Of a DNA stretch of 31,658 nucleotides, positions 1 through 7,571 are shown piece by piece. The notes beneath the pieces are model-generated. The model worked only from the letters and a program-made list of their open reading frames with translations. It searched no databases and was not told the DNA's origin. Within the stretch, counting starts at the first letter, position 1. Each line of letters starts with the position of its first letter. The stretch is taken from the NCBI GenBank assembly GCA_905187695.1, contig CAJJIY010000017.1, forward strand, positions 1-31,658, written 5' to 3'. A program made the translations under genes and the position numbers. Source of the stretch: an uncultured Eubacteriales bacterium (GTDB taxonomy: Bacteria > Bacillota > Clostridia > Oscillospirales > CAG-272).

Positions 1-57
1 CTTTGTCCGAAATCTTTGAAGGACAGATTTCTCCGCCCGGAATTCACAAAGAGTTCC

Positions 58-86
58 TTGAAAAAAGTCGCAAAATATGGTAAAAT
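58..86 (+). promoter_or_regulatory. Sigma-A-type promoter for the polymerase-like gene
   Basis: A -35 box TTGAAA (58-63) and a -10 box TAAAAT (81-86) are separated by 17 bp. A strong ribosome binding site, AAGGAGGTG, lies about 6 bases before the ATG at 117. The gene therefore appears to have its own promoter. Confidence 0.7.
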
Positions 87-116
87 AGAAGCATCACAGA
101 AGAAGGAGGTGTTACG

Positions 117-3023
117 ATGGCGACGAAAAAAGAAAAGTATGAGAGTATGCGGATCATGTCCCTTGAGGGCAGCGTGCTGTATAAAAACGAGGGATTTACC
201 GCCCTCAAGAACGGCAAGCCCGATCCGGGTGCTTTTCGCGGCGTGATTGATGAGAGTCTGGACACGCTGAAACTTGCGGAGATATACGAGCGTCACGAGG
301 ATGAAATCGGCTACCCTTATCTTGAAGGCGATCACAATTACTGCCGTGCCATTGTCAACGTCTCCTTTGAACGGGCAGTCAAGGTGTTTGAGTCCTGCGG
401 CAACCGCTATGTCCGGAACGGCTATACAGTGATCGATGCGGATATGGAAGACCACGTCTGCATCCGTACCGAAAACGGCAGACCGACGCTTGTTGCCATC
501 GAGGTGTCCTACAGAGATAAGGGCGGATATGCTCCCGTTGAGCATCCGGTCTCGGATGACATTCTCGGCAGGTATTTCGTTTATGATGCAGAGTCTCTTA
601 CCTATCGCAGAAGCGACAAGGTCATTCCCACCGCCTTCACCTGTCAGGATATCCGTGAGCATCTCTACACACATGGCTTCGATATCGACGGCATCCACTA
701 CGTTCGCTACAAGCGAAGCGCGGGAGCGAGCCGTGACGGTCGTTGTCTTTTCATTGCCGAGCCGCTGTATGCGGATATGATGGCATGGAGCTCCTGCGAC
801 CTCTCTGCCGATACCGCCTCCGACCAAGCCTCTTGGCAGGCGTATATTGCACTGACACTCAGCAGTATCGAAAGCACGATCAGGCTCCCCAAGAAATCTA
901 TCCTCATCATCCGTGACAGAGTCAGCCGCTTCAAAGCAGATGCCGTCTGCGTTAAGGAAACAGACGCTCACGACCTCCGAGCAGAGGAAGAAGAAACCGA
1001 GGTCGAAAACGTGATCTGGGACGGCGAAGCTCTGCTGGACGCAAGCGTGTTCTTTGAGAACGGATATAACGACCATGGTATGATGCTCCTGCGTAACCGT
1101 TTCTTCAAGACCTGCGCCTTCAATACCAACCTGCAGGACTGGTTTACGGATAACTGTATCACGCAGGTCAGCCAGCTCGCCGGCTATACCACGGCGAGAG
1201 ATATCAAGGACATCAAGCTGGTCATCACCGAGAGCAGTGTGAAGTATCTCAAATTCATGCCGAAGGATATGCCATTCGAGCAGAAGTGCAGGCGTTTTCT
1301 TGATGCACTCTATGAGGGCAAGAAAAACTCCGAGTTCGGTGTGGTCAAGGCTGACCACGATGCGCCGCTGATGGACGGCAGAATGGCATACACAAACTAT
1401 CAGCTCCTCAACACCCTCGGGCTCACCCGTGAGGGCATCGGCAAGCTCCTTGAACCGTCCTTCCGCTATCTGCAGGATATGCTGGACAGGTCGCCTGTTC
1501 TGCGTTATCAGATCAATATGACCACCGACCACGCCACCATTGCGGAACAGGAACTGCCCGACCTTGCCAAATACCGTCGGGATACCGTTCTCGACATGAC
1601 CTGCCGCACGCCGCTGTTCGAGCAGACCGAGTTCTACAAATCCTTCCGCAGCGATACCACCAAGTATTTTAAGAAAAGGATGAAGAAAGGAAGAGTGGCC
1701 GTCTGTGGTAACTACGAGGTGCTCTTCGGAAATCCTTACGAATTCCTTGTGGCACTCACCGACGAGAGCTACGAGCCGACCGAGTCCTTCTCGCTGGAGG
1801 ACGGACAGGTATGCACCACGGGCTTCGCTCACGGCGAGATGGTGCTCTGCGCACGCAGTCCTCATATCACCATGGGCAATCTCTACCTCGCAAGGAACAC
1901 GCATAGCTACGACCTTCTGCGGTACTTCAATCTCACGCCTAATATCATTTGCGTAAACGCCATTGAGAGTAATATACAGCAAAGGCTTAACGGTTGTGAT
2001 TACGATTCCGACTCCATGCTTGTTACCAACGGCAAGTGGCTGGTAAACGGCGCGATTGCCGGTTATGAACTTCTGAAAGTTCCCGTTTGCAAGGTGGAGC
2101 CTATTGGAAGATCCGAATACGGGAACACGCCGAAACACATCGCACAGCTTGATCAGACCATTGCCAAGAACAAGATCGGTGAGATCGTCAACCTCTCCCA
2201 GTTCCTTAACTGCTTACTATGGGATGGACTCTTCACCGAGCAGGGAGAGCATCACCCGATGGATATCTATCACGACATCTGCATCCTCGCCGTACTGTCG
2301 GGCATGGAGATCGACAAGGCAAAGCGACTGTACGCAGTGGATTCTGCCAAGGTGCTTGCAAGGCTCCGTCACTACCGTCAGAATTTCAAAAAGAAAAACG
2401 GCGGTAATCTCCCTTCGTTCTACAAATTTATTGTGGGAGATGAGAGCGCCGACGTTGGCGAGAACACCGCCAAGTTCGAAGCCCCCATGTCCTTCGTTCA
2501 CGATGCTGTAGCAAGCCATAACGGCAGAGCTGCCTACACCAAAACCATTCCGCTCTCCGAGCTCTTCGAACTCGATCCCACTGACGCAGGAGCAAACGAT
2601 ACCCACAAGAAGCAGAATATCATCGCGGCGGTCACGGAAGCTCACACCAAGATCACGACGATGCAAACTGCCATGAAGGATGCCGACGATGACGAGAAGC
2701 TCATCCTCTGCGGTGAGGCAAACGAGGTATATCAGACCTGCCTCAAAACGGTATCAAAGAACGTGGCGAACGACCATATCCTCTGCATGCTTCTTTCGGA
2801 AATCGACCATCCAGAGAAATCAAAATACGGTATCAAGTCCTGCCGCCATCTTCTGCTCGCATGCCTTCTCTACGAAGAGAACCGCAGGCTTCTTTCCAAG
2901 ATCAAAACGGTCGAGGGCTTCGAGCCTTATGACCTTGTCAGAGTGGATCCCGAAAGCGTTCCCGAAGGATACCGCACGGAAGATATCTATGGTTTTCCTC
3001 ACGGGCATCTGCTGATCAAATAA
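117..3023 (+). CDS. Putative double-psi beta-barrel RNA polymerase-like protein (cellular RdRP/YonO superfamily)
   Basis: This 968-residue protein has no signal peptide or membrane segment. What is seen is a motif GCDYDSDSM with D628, D630 and D632. It is preceded by RSPHITMGN at about 580-588, a YFN...VNAI stretch, and CGNYEVLFGNP at about 530-540. Cellular RNA-dependent RNA polymerases and the large RNA polymerase subunit share a metal-binding DxDxD loop (DbDGD) in a double-psi barrel, preceded in RdRPs by an R-N-P-x-x-x-x-G segment, and the order here is the same. The central S instead of G is a deviation. I infer a single-chain polymerase or a relative of one; its template, product and role are unknown. 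Similar proteins, usually annotated hypothetical, occur on clostridial mobile elements as far as I recall. It has its own promoter and a terminator at 3042-3076. The polymerase reading is moderately supported; the reading frame itself is certain. Confidence 0.6.
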   Translation: MATKKEKYESMRIMSLEGSVLYKNEGFTALKNGKPDPGAFRGVIDESLDTLKLAEIYERHEDEIGYPYLEGDHNYCRAIVNVSFERAVKVFESCGNRYVRNGYTVIDADMEDHVCIRTENGRPTLVAIEVSYRDKGGYAPVEHPVSDDILGRYFVYDAESLTYRRSDKVIPTAFTCQDIREHLYTHGFDIDGIHYVRYKRSAGASRDGRCLFIAEPLYADMMAWSSCDLSADTASDQASWQAYIALTLSSIESTIRLPKKSILIIRDRVSRFKADAVCVKETDAHDLRAEEEETEVENVIWDGEALLDASVFFENGYNDHGMMLLRNRFFKTCAFNTNLQDWFTDNCITQVSQLAGYTTARDIKDIKLVITESSVKYLKFMPKDMPFEQKCRRFLDALYEGKKNSEFGVVKADHDAPLMDGRMAYTNYQLLNTLGLTREGIGKLLEPSFRYLQDMLDRSPVLRYQINMTTDHATIAEQELPDLAKYRRDTVLDMTCRTPLFEQTEFYKSFRSDTTKYFKKRMKKGRVAVCGNYEVLFGNPYEFLVALTDESYEPTESFSLEDGQVCTTGFAHGEMVLCARSPHITMGNLYLARNTHSYDLLRYFNLTPNIICVNAIESNIQQRLNGCDYDSDSMLVTNGKWLVNGAIAGYELLKVPVCKVEPIGRSEYGNTPKHIAQLDQTIAKNKIGEIVNLSQFLNCLLWDGLFTEQGEHHPMDIYHDICILAVLSGMEIDKAKRLYAVDSAKVLARLRHYRQNFKKKNGGNLPSFYKFIVGDESADVGENTAKFEAPMSFVHDAVASHNGRAAYTKTIPLSELFELDPTDAGANDTHKKQNIIAAVTEAHTKITTMQTAMKDADDDEKLILCGEANEVYQTCLKTVSKNVANDHILCMLLSEIDHPEKSKYGIKSCRHLLLACLLYEENRRLLSKIKTVEGFEPYDLVRVDPESVPEGYRTEDIYGFPHGHLLIK

Positions 3024-3041
3024 CAGAAACAACACACCTAT

Positions 3042-3076
3042 GAGTGTCGAGAAAAAATCTCGGCACTCTTTTTTTA
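3042..3076 (+). terminator. Rho-independent terminator after the polymerase-like gene
   Basis: GAGTGTCGAGA pairs with TCTCGGCACTC (11 bp, one G-T pair) around a short A-rich loop and is followed by a run of T residues. It lies between the stop at 3023 and the next gene at 3102, so the two genes are probably transcribed separately or by read-through. Confidence 0.85.
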
Positions 3077-3101
3077 TTCGCAAAGAAAGGAGGTAGAGTG
3101 A

Positions 3102-3323
3102 ATGAAGCAGTCGATTTTTAAGAGCCGGGATGAACTGCCCATGTTCCTTACGGTCATGGACGTGGCAAATCTTCTCGGTATCTCTCGGGCAAGTGCCTAT
3201 GAACTTGCAAGAGAAGAAAACTTTCCGAAGTTGAAAATCGTTCAGGGCAGAACGATTATTCCGCGCGATAAGCTCTTCGAATGGCTCGATGGGCAAACGA
3301 GATATGATGAAATCAAACGATAA
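3102..3323 (+). CDS. Excisionase-like helix-turn-helix DNA-binding protein
   Basis: The 73-residue protein has a MerR/excisionase-type winged helix-turn-helix. The segment MDVANLLGISRASAYEL at about residues 19-35 is the HTH, and GRTIIPRDKLFEWLD at about 50-64 is the wing and last helix. Proteins of this type either direct excision with the partner integrase or act as small regulators. The start is supported by AAAGGAGGTAGAG just upstream. Its position upstream of the oriT-like region and mobilization genes, and about 3 kb from the integrases, suggests control of mobilization or excision, but which of these cannot be decided from sequence. Confidence 0.75.
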   Translation: MKQSIFKSRDELPMFLTVMDVANLLGISRASAYELAREENFPKLKIVQGRTIIPRDKLFEWLDGQTRYDEIKR

Positions 3324-3336
3324 GAAAGGACATTGA

Positions 3337-3408
3337 ATGACGAATTATCCATTAACCAATCTCGAAAAAGATAAGGAAAGTAGGGTGGGGGAAAAACCCC
3401 CACCCTAA
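3337..3408 (+). CDS. 23-residue leader peptide ending in Pro-Pro-Pro
   Basis: The ORF begins ATG ACG AAT 6 bases after AAGGA, starts 13 bases after the stop of the HTH gene, and encodes a 23-aa peptide beginning MTNYPLTNLEKDKE and ending KPPP before TAA. Its last codons lie within a perfect 11-bp stem-loop at 3381-3407. Consecutive prolines directly before a stop are a known slow or stalling context for ribosomes. A regulatory leader peptide is an inference; it may equally be a small functional protein. It is too short for standard gene finders. Confidence 0.45.
   Translation: MTNYPLTNLEKDKESRVGEKPPP
3381..3407 (+). other. Perfect stem-loop over the end of the leader peptide
   Basis: TAGGGTGGGGG (3381-3391) pairs completely with CCCCCACCCTA (3397-3407) around an AAAAA loop. 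No T-run follows, so it is not a classical terminator on the plus strand. It could pause ribosomes or polymerase, or be part of the transfer origin region. Confidence 0.6.
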
Positions 3409-3843
3409 AATTCAAGCACGAAAGGCGAATGATAGTTACAAGGCGTAACAACCGCAGAAACGGTTATAACACCACTTTAATTAATCAAAACTGTACCAAG
3501 GTGTGCGAAGAAAAGTCTTACTCCACACAGAAATACCACCGAGTTCGGGCATGTCCGAGAGATCTTCACATTTTCGCTTTTCATAGCATAGCAGGATAAA
3601 GCCATGTCTATGAGCCATGGCGAATCACATCGCACGGCAACGCCGAGCGAAGAAAAAGCACGGTGTAACAAGGCTTTTTGCAGATTGATAACGAATCGCA
3701 AAAAACAGCCTTCATGTCTGCTGTGTGCCAAAATCGGGGGTTGTCAGTCTGATACCCCCAAAAATACAAGGCGTTGCAACGCAATTTTGGATGTCTGCTT
3801 GCGGCACCTTTAAAAAATAATGAAAGAATGAGGTACAACCTAT
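3409..3843. other. Hairpin-rich non-coding region, probable origin of transfer (oriT)
   Basis: This 435-bp gap precedes the relaxosome genes and no convincing gene lies in it. It holds clustered inverted repeats: GTTAC/GTAAC (3435-3449), AACCG/CGGTT (3450-3465), GGGGGT/ACCCCC (3736-3759), and the perfect palindrome GCGTTGCAACGC (3771-3782). The last two are enclosed by CCAAAAT (3728-3734) and ATTTTGG (3784-3790). Transfer origins of small mobilizable elements usually lie directly upstream of the accessory and relaxase genes and carry such repeats beside the nick site. The nick site itself cannot be identified. Confidence 0.5.
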
Positions 3844-4227
3844 ATGAATCAAAACAATCAAAATTTATCCGCTAAAGGCGTAAGCCTTACCCCTTCTCAA
3901 TGGGAACGTTGCGAACGTCTTGTCGATGAATACGGCAAAAAGTCTCGCAATTCCTTCATCCGTGAAGCTGTGGATTTCTATTGCGCATGGCTCGAAAAGG
4001 AGCATATGGAGAGATTCCTTCTGCCTTCTCTCGAGTCGGTAATGGATGCGAAGATCAAGGACAGCGAAGGTCGTATCCGAAACGTTGAATTCAAAATGGG
4101 CGTTCAGATCGCAATGCTTACCGAGCTTCTCGCTGACCATTTGGGTTATTCCGAAGAAGATATGGAGCGGATGCGAGCTGATGCCATCCGCCATATGAAG
4201 GAAACCAACGGCTCCTTCCGCTTCTGA
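3844..4227 (+). CDS. Ribbon-helix-helix relaxosome accessory protein (MobC-like)
   Basis: The 127-residue protein has an N-terminal ribbon-helix-helix segment: the strand KGVSLTPSQWERCERLV at about residues 11-27, followed by SRNSFIREAVDFYCAWLE at about 35-52. The remainder is helical and charged. Such proteins bind oriT DNA and help the relaxase nick it, and often repress their own operon. It begins just after the repeat-rich region and ends 13 bases before the relaxase gene, so the two are likely co-transcribed. The accessory role is inferred from fold and context. Confidence 0.7.
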   Translation: MNQNNQNLSAKGVSLTPSQWERCERLVDEYGKKSRNSFIREAVDFYCAWLEKEHMERFLLPSLESVMDAKIKDSEGRIRNVEFKMGVQIAMLTELLADHLGYSEEDMERMRADAIRHMKETNGSFRF

Positions 4228-4240
4228 TTGCGAGGTATGA

Positions 4241-5974
4241 ATGGCAAAAATTATTGTAAAAGCGCCGTTCTATAAGCCCGGACATCGAACCGAGTCGGGG
4301 CAGTCACGCGGTGGATACGCTCACTATATCGGAACGCGCGAGGGCGTTGAGATCCTCCGTAGCGGAATGGCAGGCTATATCGGTGAGCGCCGTGGCTCTC
4401 ACGGACTCTTTTCCGACGAGGGCGTGGACGTTTCTCTTTCAAAAATCAGTGAGGAGATCGACAATCATCCCGGCAACGTGTGGGGATTTATCATATCACT
4501 GAAGCGTGAGGATGCCGAGAGAGTGGGATACAATTCTGCCGAGCAATGGGTCAACCTCCTGCGCTCCCGACGGAATGTTATTGCCAAAGAGATGGGCATT
4601 GCTCCCTCAAATCTTCGCTGGGTCGCCGCCTATCACAACAAGGAAACCAACCCTCACGTCCACATGTTGGTATGGTCGTCCCGACCGCAAGAGCCGTATC
4701 TTTCCCGCGAAGGCATTCACAATATCAAGCAAACGCTTGCCTCGGATATCTTTCGCCAAGAGCATCTACAGATTTATAAGAAACAGACAGAGGCAAGAGA
4801 TGATATCAAGGAGCGTTGTCGACAACACATCGCAGAGCTGTCCGCTCAAATTAAAGATGGCAATCACGCCTTCTCGCCCGAAATAATTATGAAAATGCAG
4901 TTGCTTTCGGAAAAGCTTCAGAGGCATAAGGGCAAAAAGGTCTACGGATATCTCGATAAAAATACCAAGGCACTGGTCAAGGATATCGTAAGATTGCTCG
5001 GAGCTGACAAGCAGATCTCGGCAATGTATGACGCATGGCACAGCTACAAATGCGAGATCGTTCGTACCTATACCGATGAGGTTCCCGACAAGATTCCCAT
5101 CGAGGACAACGAGGAATTCAAATCGATTCGCAACGCTGTTGTCAAAAGTGCGTCGGAGATATGCTTTCCGTCTGCACAACCGGAGCGAGAGATCGACTAC
5201 GATTATTCAGAGCTGAAGGAGAGAAAAAACGATTTTGATTATCTCTCATTCCATGCTGACTTCCGTGATGACCCGATGCTTTTCTACCGTCTCGGCAGAT
5301 ATTATCTCGAAAAGACCGACGATATGGAGAACGCAGAATGGTGGCTTCGCAAGGCGGCTGACCGAGGGCTTGAGCTCGCCTCTTACCTCGTCTATAAAGC
5401 CTACCGTGACGGAAAGTTTACCGAAAGGCCCAGCGATAAGCTACGCTATCTCCGCATGGCTGTGGATAAAAACTTCGGCTATGCCGAGTATGAATACGCA
5501 AAGTATCTGATGGATAAGTCGCCCAATGTCGCCAAGGAATATTTCAAACGAGCCGCCGCTCACGGCAGCTTCCAAGCGGAATACACCTACGGTAAGATGC
5601 TCTTTGACGAGGGTAAGCGCGAGGAAGCCAAGGAATGGTTTGAACGTTCCGCACGGACAGATGCGTGGACACAGACGAGAGTCGGGCTATTACTTTACTA
5701 TGAGTACGAGGACTATGAGGCAGGCAAAGCCTTCCTTTCCTCTGCCGCCGATCAAGGCTACGAGCCTGCCCGTGAGGTGCTACGCTCCATCGAGCAGGGG
5801 CTCAACGCACGGATCGTCATCGGTGTATGCGATCTGTTCTATTACGCAGGCAACATCCTTGACGAGCGATGCGAGGATATGTACAGCCAAGAGCATACGA
5901 TTGATTATCACGGCATTGACAAGAAACAGCGCCGTGAGAATCAGGCAAAGCGGCAAGGAATCCTTATGTATTAA
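4241..5974 (+). CDS. MobP-type relaxase with C-terminal Sel1-like repeats
   Basis: This 577-residue protein begins MAKIIVKAPFYKPG, and its N-terminal relaxase domain (about 1-180) contains GGYAHYIGTREGVE, with candidate nucleophile Y26 or Y29, and a metal-binding segment YHNKETNPHVH with H132, H139 and H141. This matches the MobP3/MobL group of relaxases in Firmicutes, which cut one strand at oriT and pilot it to the recipient. A helical linker (about 180-340) follows. Residues about 345-520 form Sel1/TPR-like repeats, recognizable in phrases such as AEWWLRKAADRGLELAS, AKEYFKRAAAHGSFQAEY and AKEWFERSAR. Sel1 repeats usually mediate protein contacts and might dock the relaxase to a helper coupling protein; that is inference. 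The start is weakly supported by a GCGAGGT site. Confidence 0.85.
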   Translation: MAKIIVKAPFYKPGHRTESGQSRGGYAHYIGTREGVEILRSGMAGYIGERRGSHGLFSDEGVDVSLSKISEEIDNHPGNVWGFIISLKREDAERVGYNSAEQWVNLLRSRRNVIAKEMGIAPSNLRWVAAYHNKETNPHVHMLVWSSRPQEPYLSREGIHNIKQTLASDIFRQEHLQIYKKQTEARDDIKERCRQHIAELSAQIKDGNHAFSPEIIMKMQLLSEKLQRHKGKKVYGYLDKNTKALVKDIVRLLGADKQISAMYDAWHSYKCEIVRTYTDEVPDKIPIEDNEEFKSIRNAVVKSASEICFPSAQPEREIDYDYSELKERKNDFDYLSFHADFRDDPMLFYRLGRYYLEKTDDMENAEWWLRKAADRGLELASYLVYKAYRDGKFTERPSDKLRYLRMAVDKNFGYAEYEYAKYLMDKSPNVAKEYFKRAAAHGSFQAEYTYGKMLFDEGKREEAKEWFERSARTDAWTQTRVGLLLYYEYEDYEAGKAFLSSAADQGYEPAREVLRSIEQGLNARIVIGVCDLFYYAGNILDERCEDMYSQEHTIDYHGIDKKQRRENQAKRQGILMY

Positions 5975-6083
5975 CCTATCCCGAAAGGAACTTTGATAAC
6001 AATTTGATAACTATTCAAAAAAACGCTGGATATTGTCTCGAACGTGTGATATGTTTGGGGTACGCAAGCGAAGGGAGAATGAT

Positions 6084-6389
6084 ATGGCAGAGTTAATAAA
6101 AAAGCAGTATGTACGAGTTGTTTCGGTAGAACTGCGCAATCCGTCGGAAATATGCCAAGAGAGGAATTGGCGAAAGGAATTTGAAGGCTTCTGCGGTGTC
6201 ATGCATATTTATCAGAGCCAACACAAATCCCCCGGAAAGCACTATATCGTGATATACGATATAGCGAAAAACTATCTGAAAACCGGCGCAGGTGATTTGG
6301 TAGAGTGCAAAAACCGCATAACGCTGACAACTAAAAATAGTATATACACCTTTGAGTGTATCAATATCGAAAGAAAGGCAGGTAATTAA
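6084..6389 (+). CDS. Conserved-looking hypothetical protein of the mobile element
   Basis: This is a 101-residue protein starting MAELIKKQYVRVV. The ATG at 6084 is preferred to an upstream in-frame ATG at 6033 because AAGGGAGAA lies 5-6 bases before it. There is no signal peptide or membrane segment, and the sequence suggests a small mixed alpha/beta protein rich in beta strands. It ends directly before the first integrase, whose ATG follows with no gap, so it is likely co-transcribed with the recombinases. I do not recognize a family and assign no function. Confidence 0.7.
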   Translation: MAELIKKQYVRVVSVELRNPSEICQERNWRKEFEGFCGVMHIYQSQHKSPGKHYIVIYDIAKNYLKTGAGDLVECKNRITLTTKNSIYTFECINIERKAGN

Positions 6390-7571
6390 ATGGCAAATAG
6401 ACGCAGACCGCAGGGTGACGGCACGATACGAAAGCGTAGTGACGATAGATGGGAAGCCCGAATCATTATCGGGCACAAGAATGACGGTACACCTATGTAC
6501 AAGTCAGCATTCGCAAAAACGCAGAAAAGCGCGCTGAAGGAACTGCATCATCTCATAGAGCTGTACCGTGATGTTGATCTCACCGAGGACTGCCGCATGA
6601 CGCTTGGCGAGTGGATGGACAAGTGGCTGGATGAATATATGATGTTCTCCCTTCGTGAGAGCACCATAGAGGGATACCGCTGTATGGCAGAGCATCAGAT
6701 CAAACGCTTTATCGGCAACAAACAGCTCTCGTCTCTTACCACGGCTGACGTGCAGAGATTCTACAACAAGGTCAAAAAGGAAGGTAGAGCCAAGCCCCAT
6801 CCAATCAGCGGATATGAGCTGTCCAATACGATGGTGAGAAAGGTACACATGCTACTGCATCAGGCATTGGACGTAGCGGTTAAAGAACGGCTTATCGTGC
6901 GAAATCCCACGAACGGCACTACCATCCCGAAAAAGACAACCACCGAAAAGCAGGTGCTTGATGATAGTCAGCTTGAAAGATTTATGGAAGCCATCAAGGA
7001 AGAACCGTATTGGAATGACTTCTTCTACGTGGAGGTCATGACAGGACTTCGCCGTGGCGAGATATGCGGAATCAAGTGGAGCGACATTAACTTCACGGAA
7101 GGAACGCTGAGTGTCAAACGCTCGGTCGGTACAAAAGCAGGCGGTGGTGTGAGCATCGGCGAAACCAAGACAGGCGCGGGTGTGAGAACCATCACCATGC
7201 CTCCAAGCGTGGCAACGCTCCTCCAAGAAAAGCAAGCGGATGCGATCAGCGAATGGGTATTCCCACATTATACTAACCCATCCGACCCCTTGCATCCCAG
7301 CTCTGCTTATAGAAAACTCAAAATCATTCTCAAAAATATCGAGCTTCCCTTGATGCGATTCCACGACCTTCGGCATACCTTCGCCACTCACGCAACGGAC
7401 GGCGGAGTCGATCCAAAGACCTTGGCGGGCATTCTCGGGCATACCGATGCGAGTTTCACGCTCGACACCTACACCCACGTGACAGGCGATATGCAACGCA
7501 ACGCCATGACGGTGGTCAACAATATGATGCAACAATTCTTAATCACGGAGGAAACAGATGGCAAAGAATAA
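6390..7571 (+). CDS. int: Tyrosine recombinase / integrase with AP2-like arm-binding domain (first of pair)
   Basis: The protein has 393 residues. The N-terminal arm-binding domain (about 6-60) contains GDGTIRKRSDDRWEARI, followed by a SAM-like core-binding domain (about 70-170). The catalytic domain is complete: R221 in TGLRRGE, K260 in GETKTG, H325 and R328 in HDLRHTFATHA, H351 in LGHTD, and nucleophile Y361 in DTYTH. It would catalyse integration or excision of the element. AGAAAGGCAGG precedes the ATG. The 3' end overlaps the second recombinase by 14 bases, implying translational coupling. Confidence 0.93.
   Translation: MANRRRPQGDGTIRKRSDDRWEARIIIGHKNDGTPMYKSAFAKTQKSALKELHHLIELYRDVDLTEDCRMTLGEWMDKWLDEYMMFSLRESTIEGYRCMAEHQIKRFIGNKQLSSLTTADVQRFYNKVKKEGRAKPHPISGYELSNTMVRKVHMLLHQALDVAVKERLIVRNPTNGTTIPKKTTTEKQVLDDSQLERFMEAIKEEPYWNDFFYVEVMTGLRRGEICGIKWSDINFTEGTLSVKRSVGTKAGGGVSIGETKTGAGVRTITMPPSVATLLQEKQADAISEWVFPHYTNPSDPLHPSSAYRKLKIILKNIELPLMRFHDLRHTFATHATDGGVDPKTLAGILGHTDASFTLDTYTHVTGDMQRNAMTVVNNMMQQFLITEETDGKE

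Noticed and set aside
3604..3838. Overlapping open frames on both strands in the gap before the RHH gene
   Set aside because: They lack ribosome binding sites, overlap each other, and cover the nested inverted repeats; a non-coding oriT-like region fits better.
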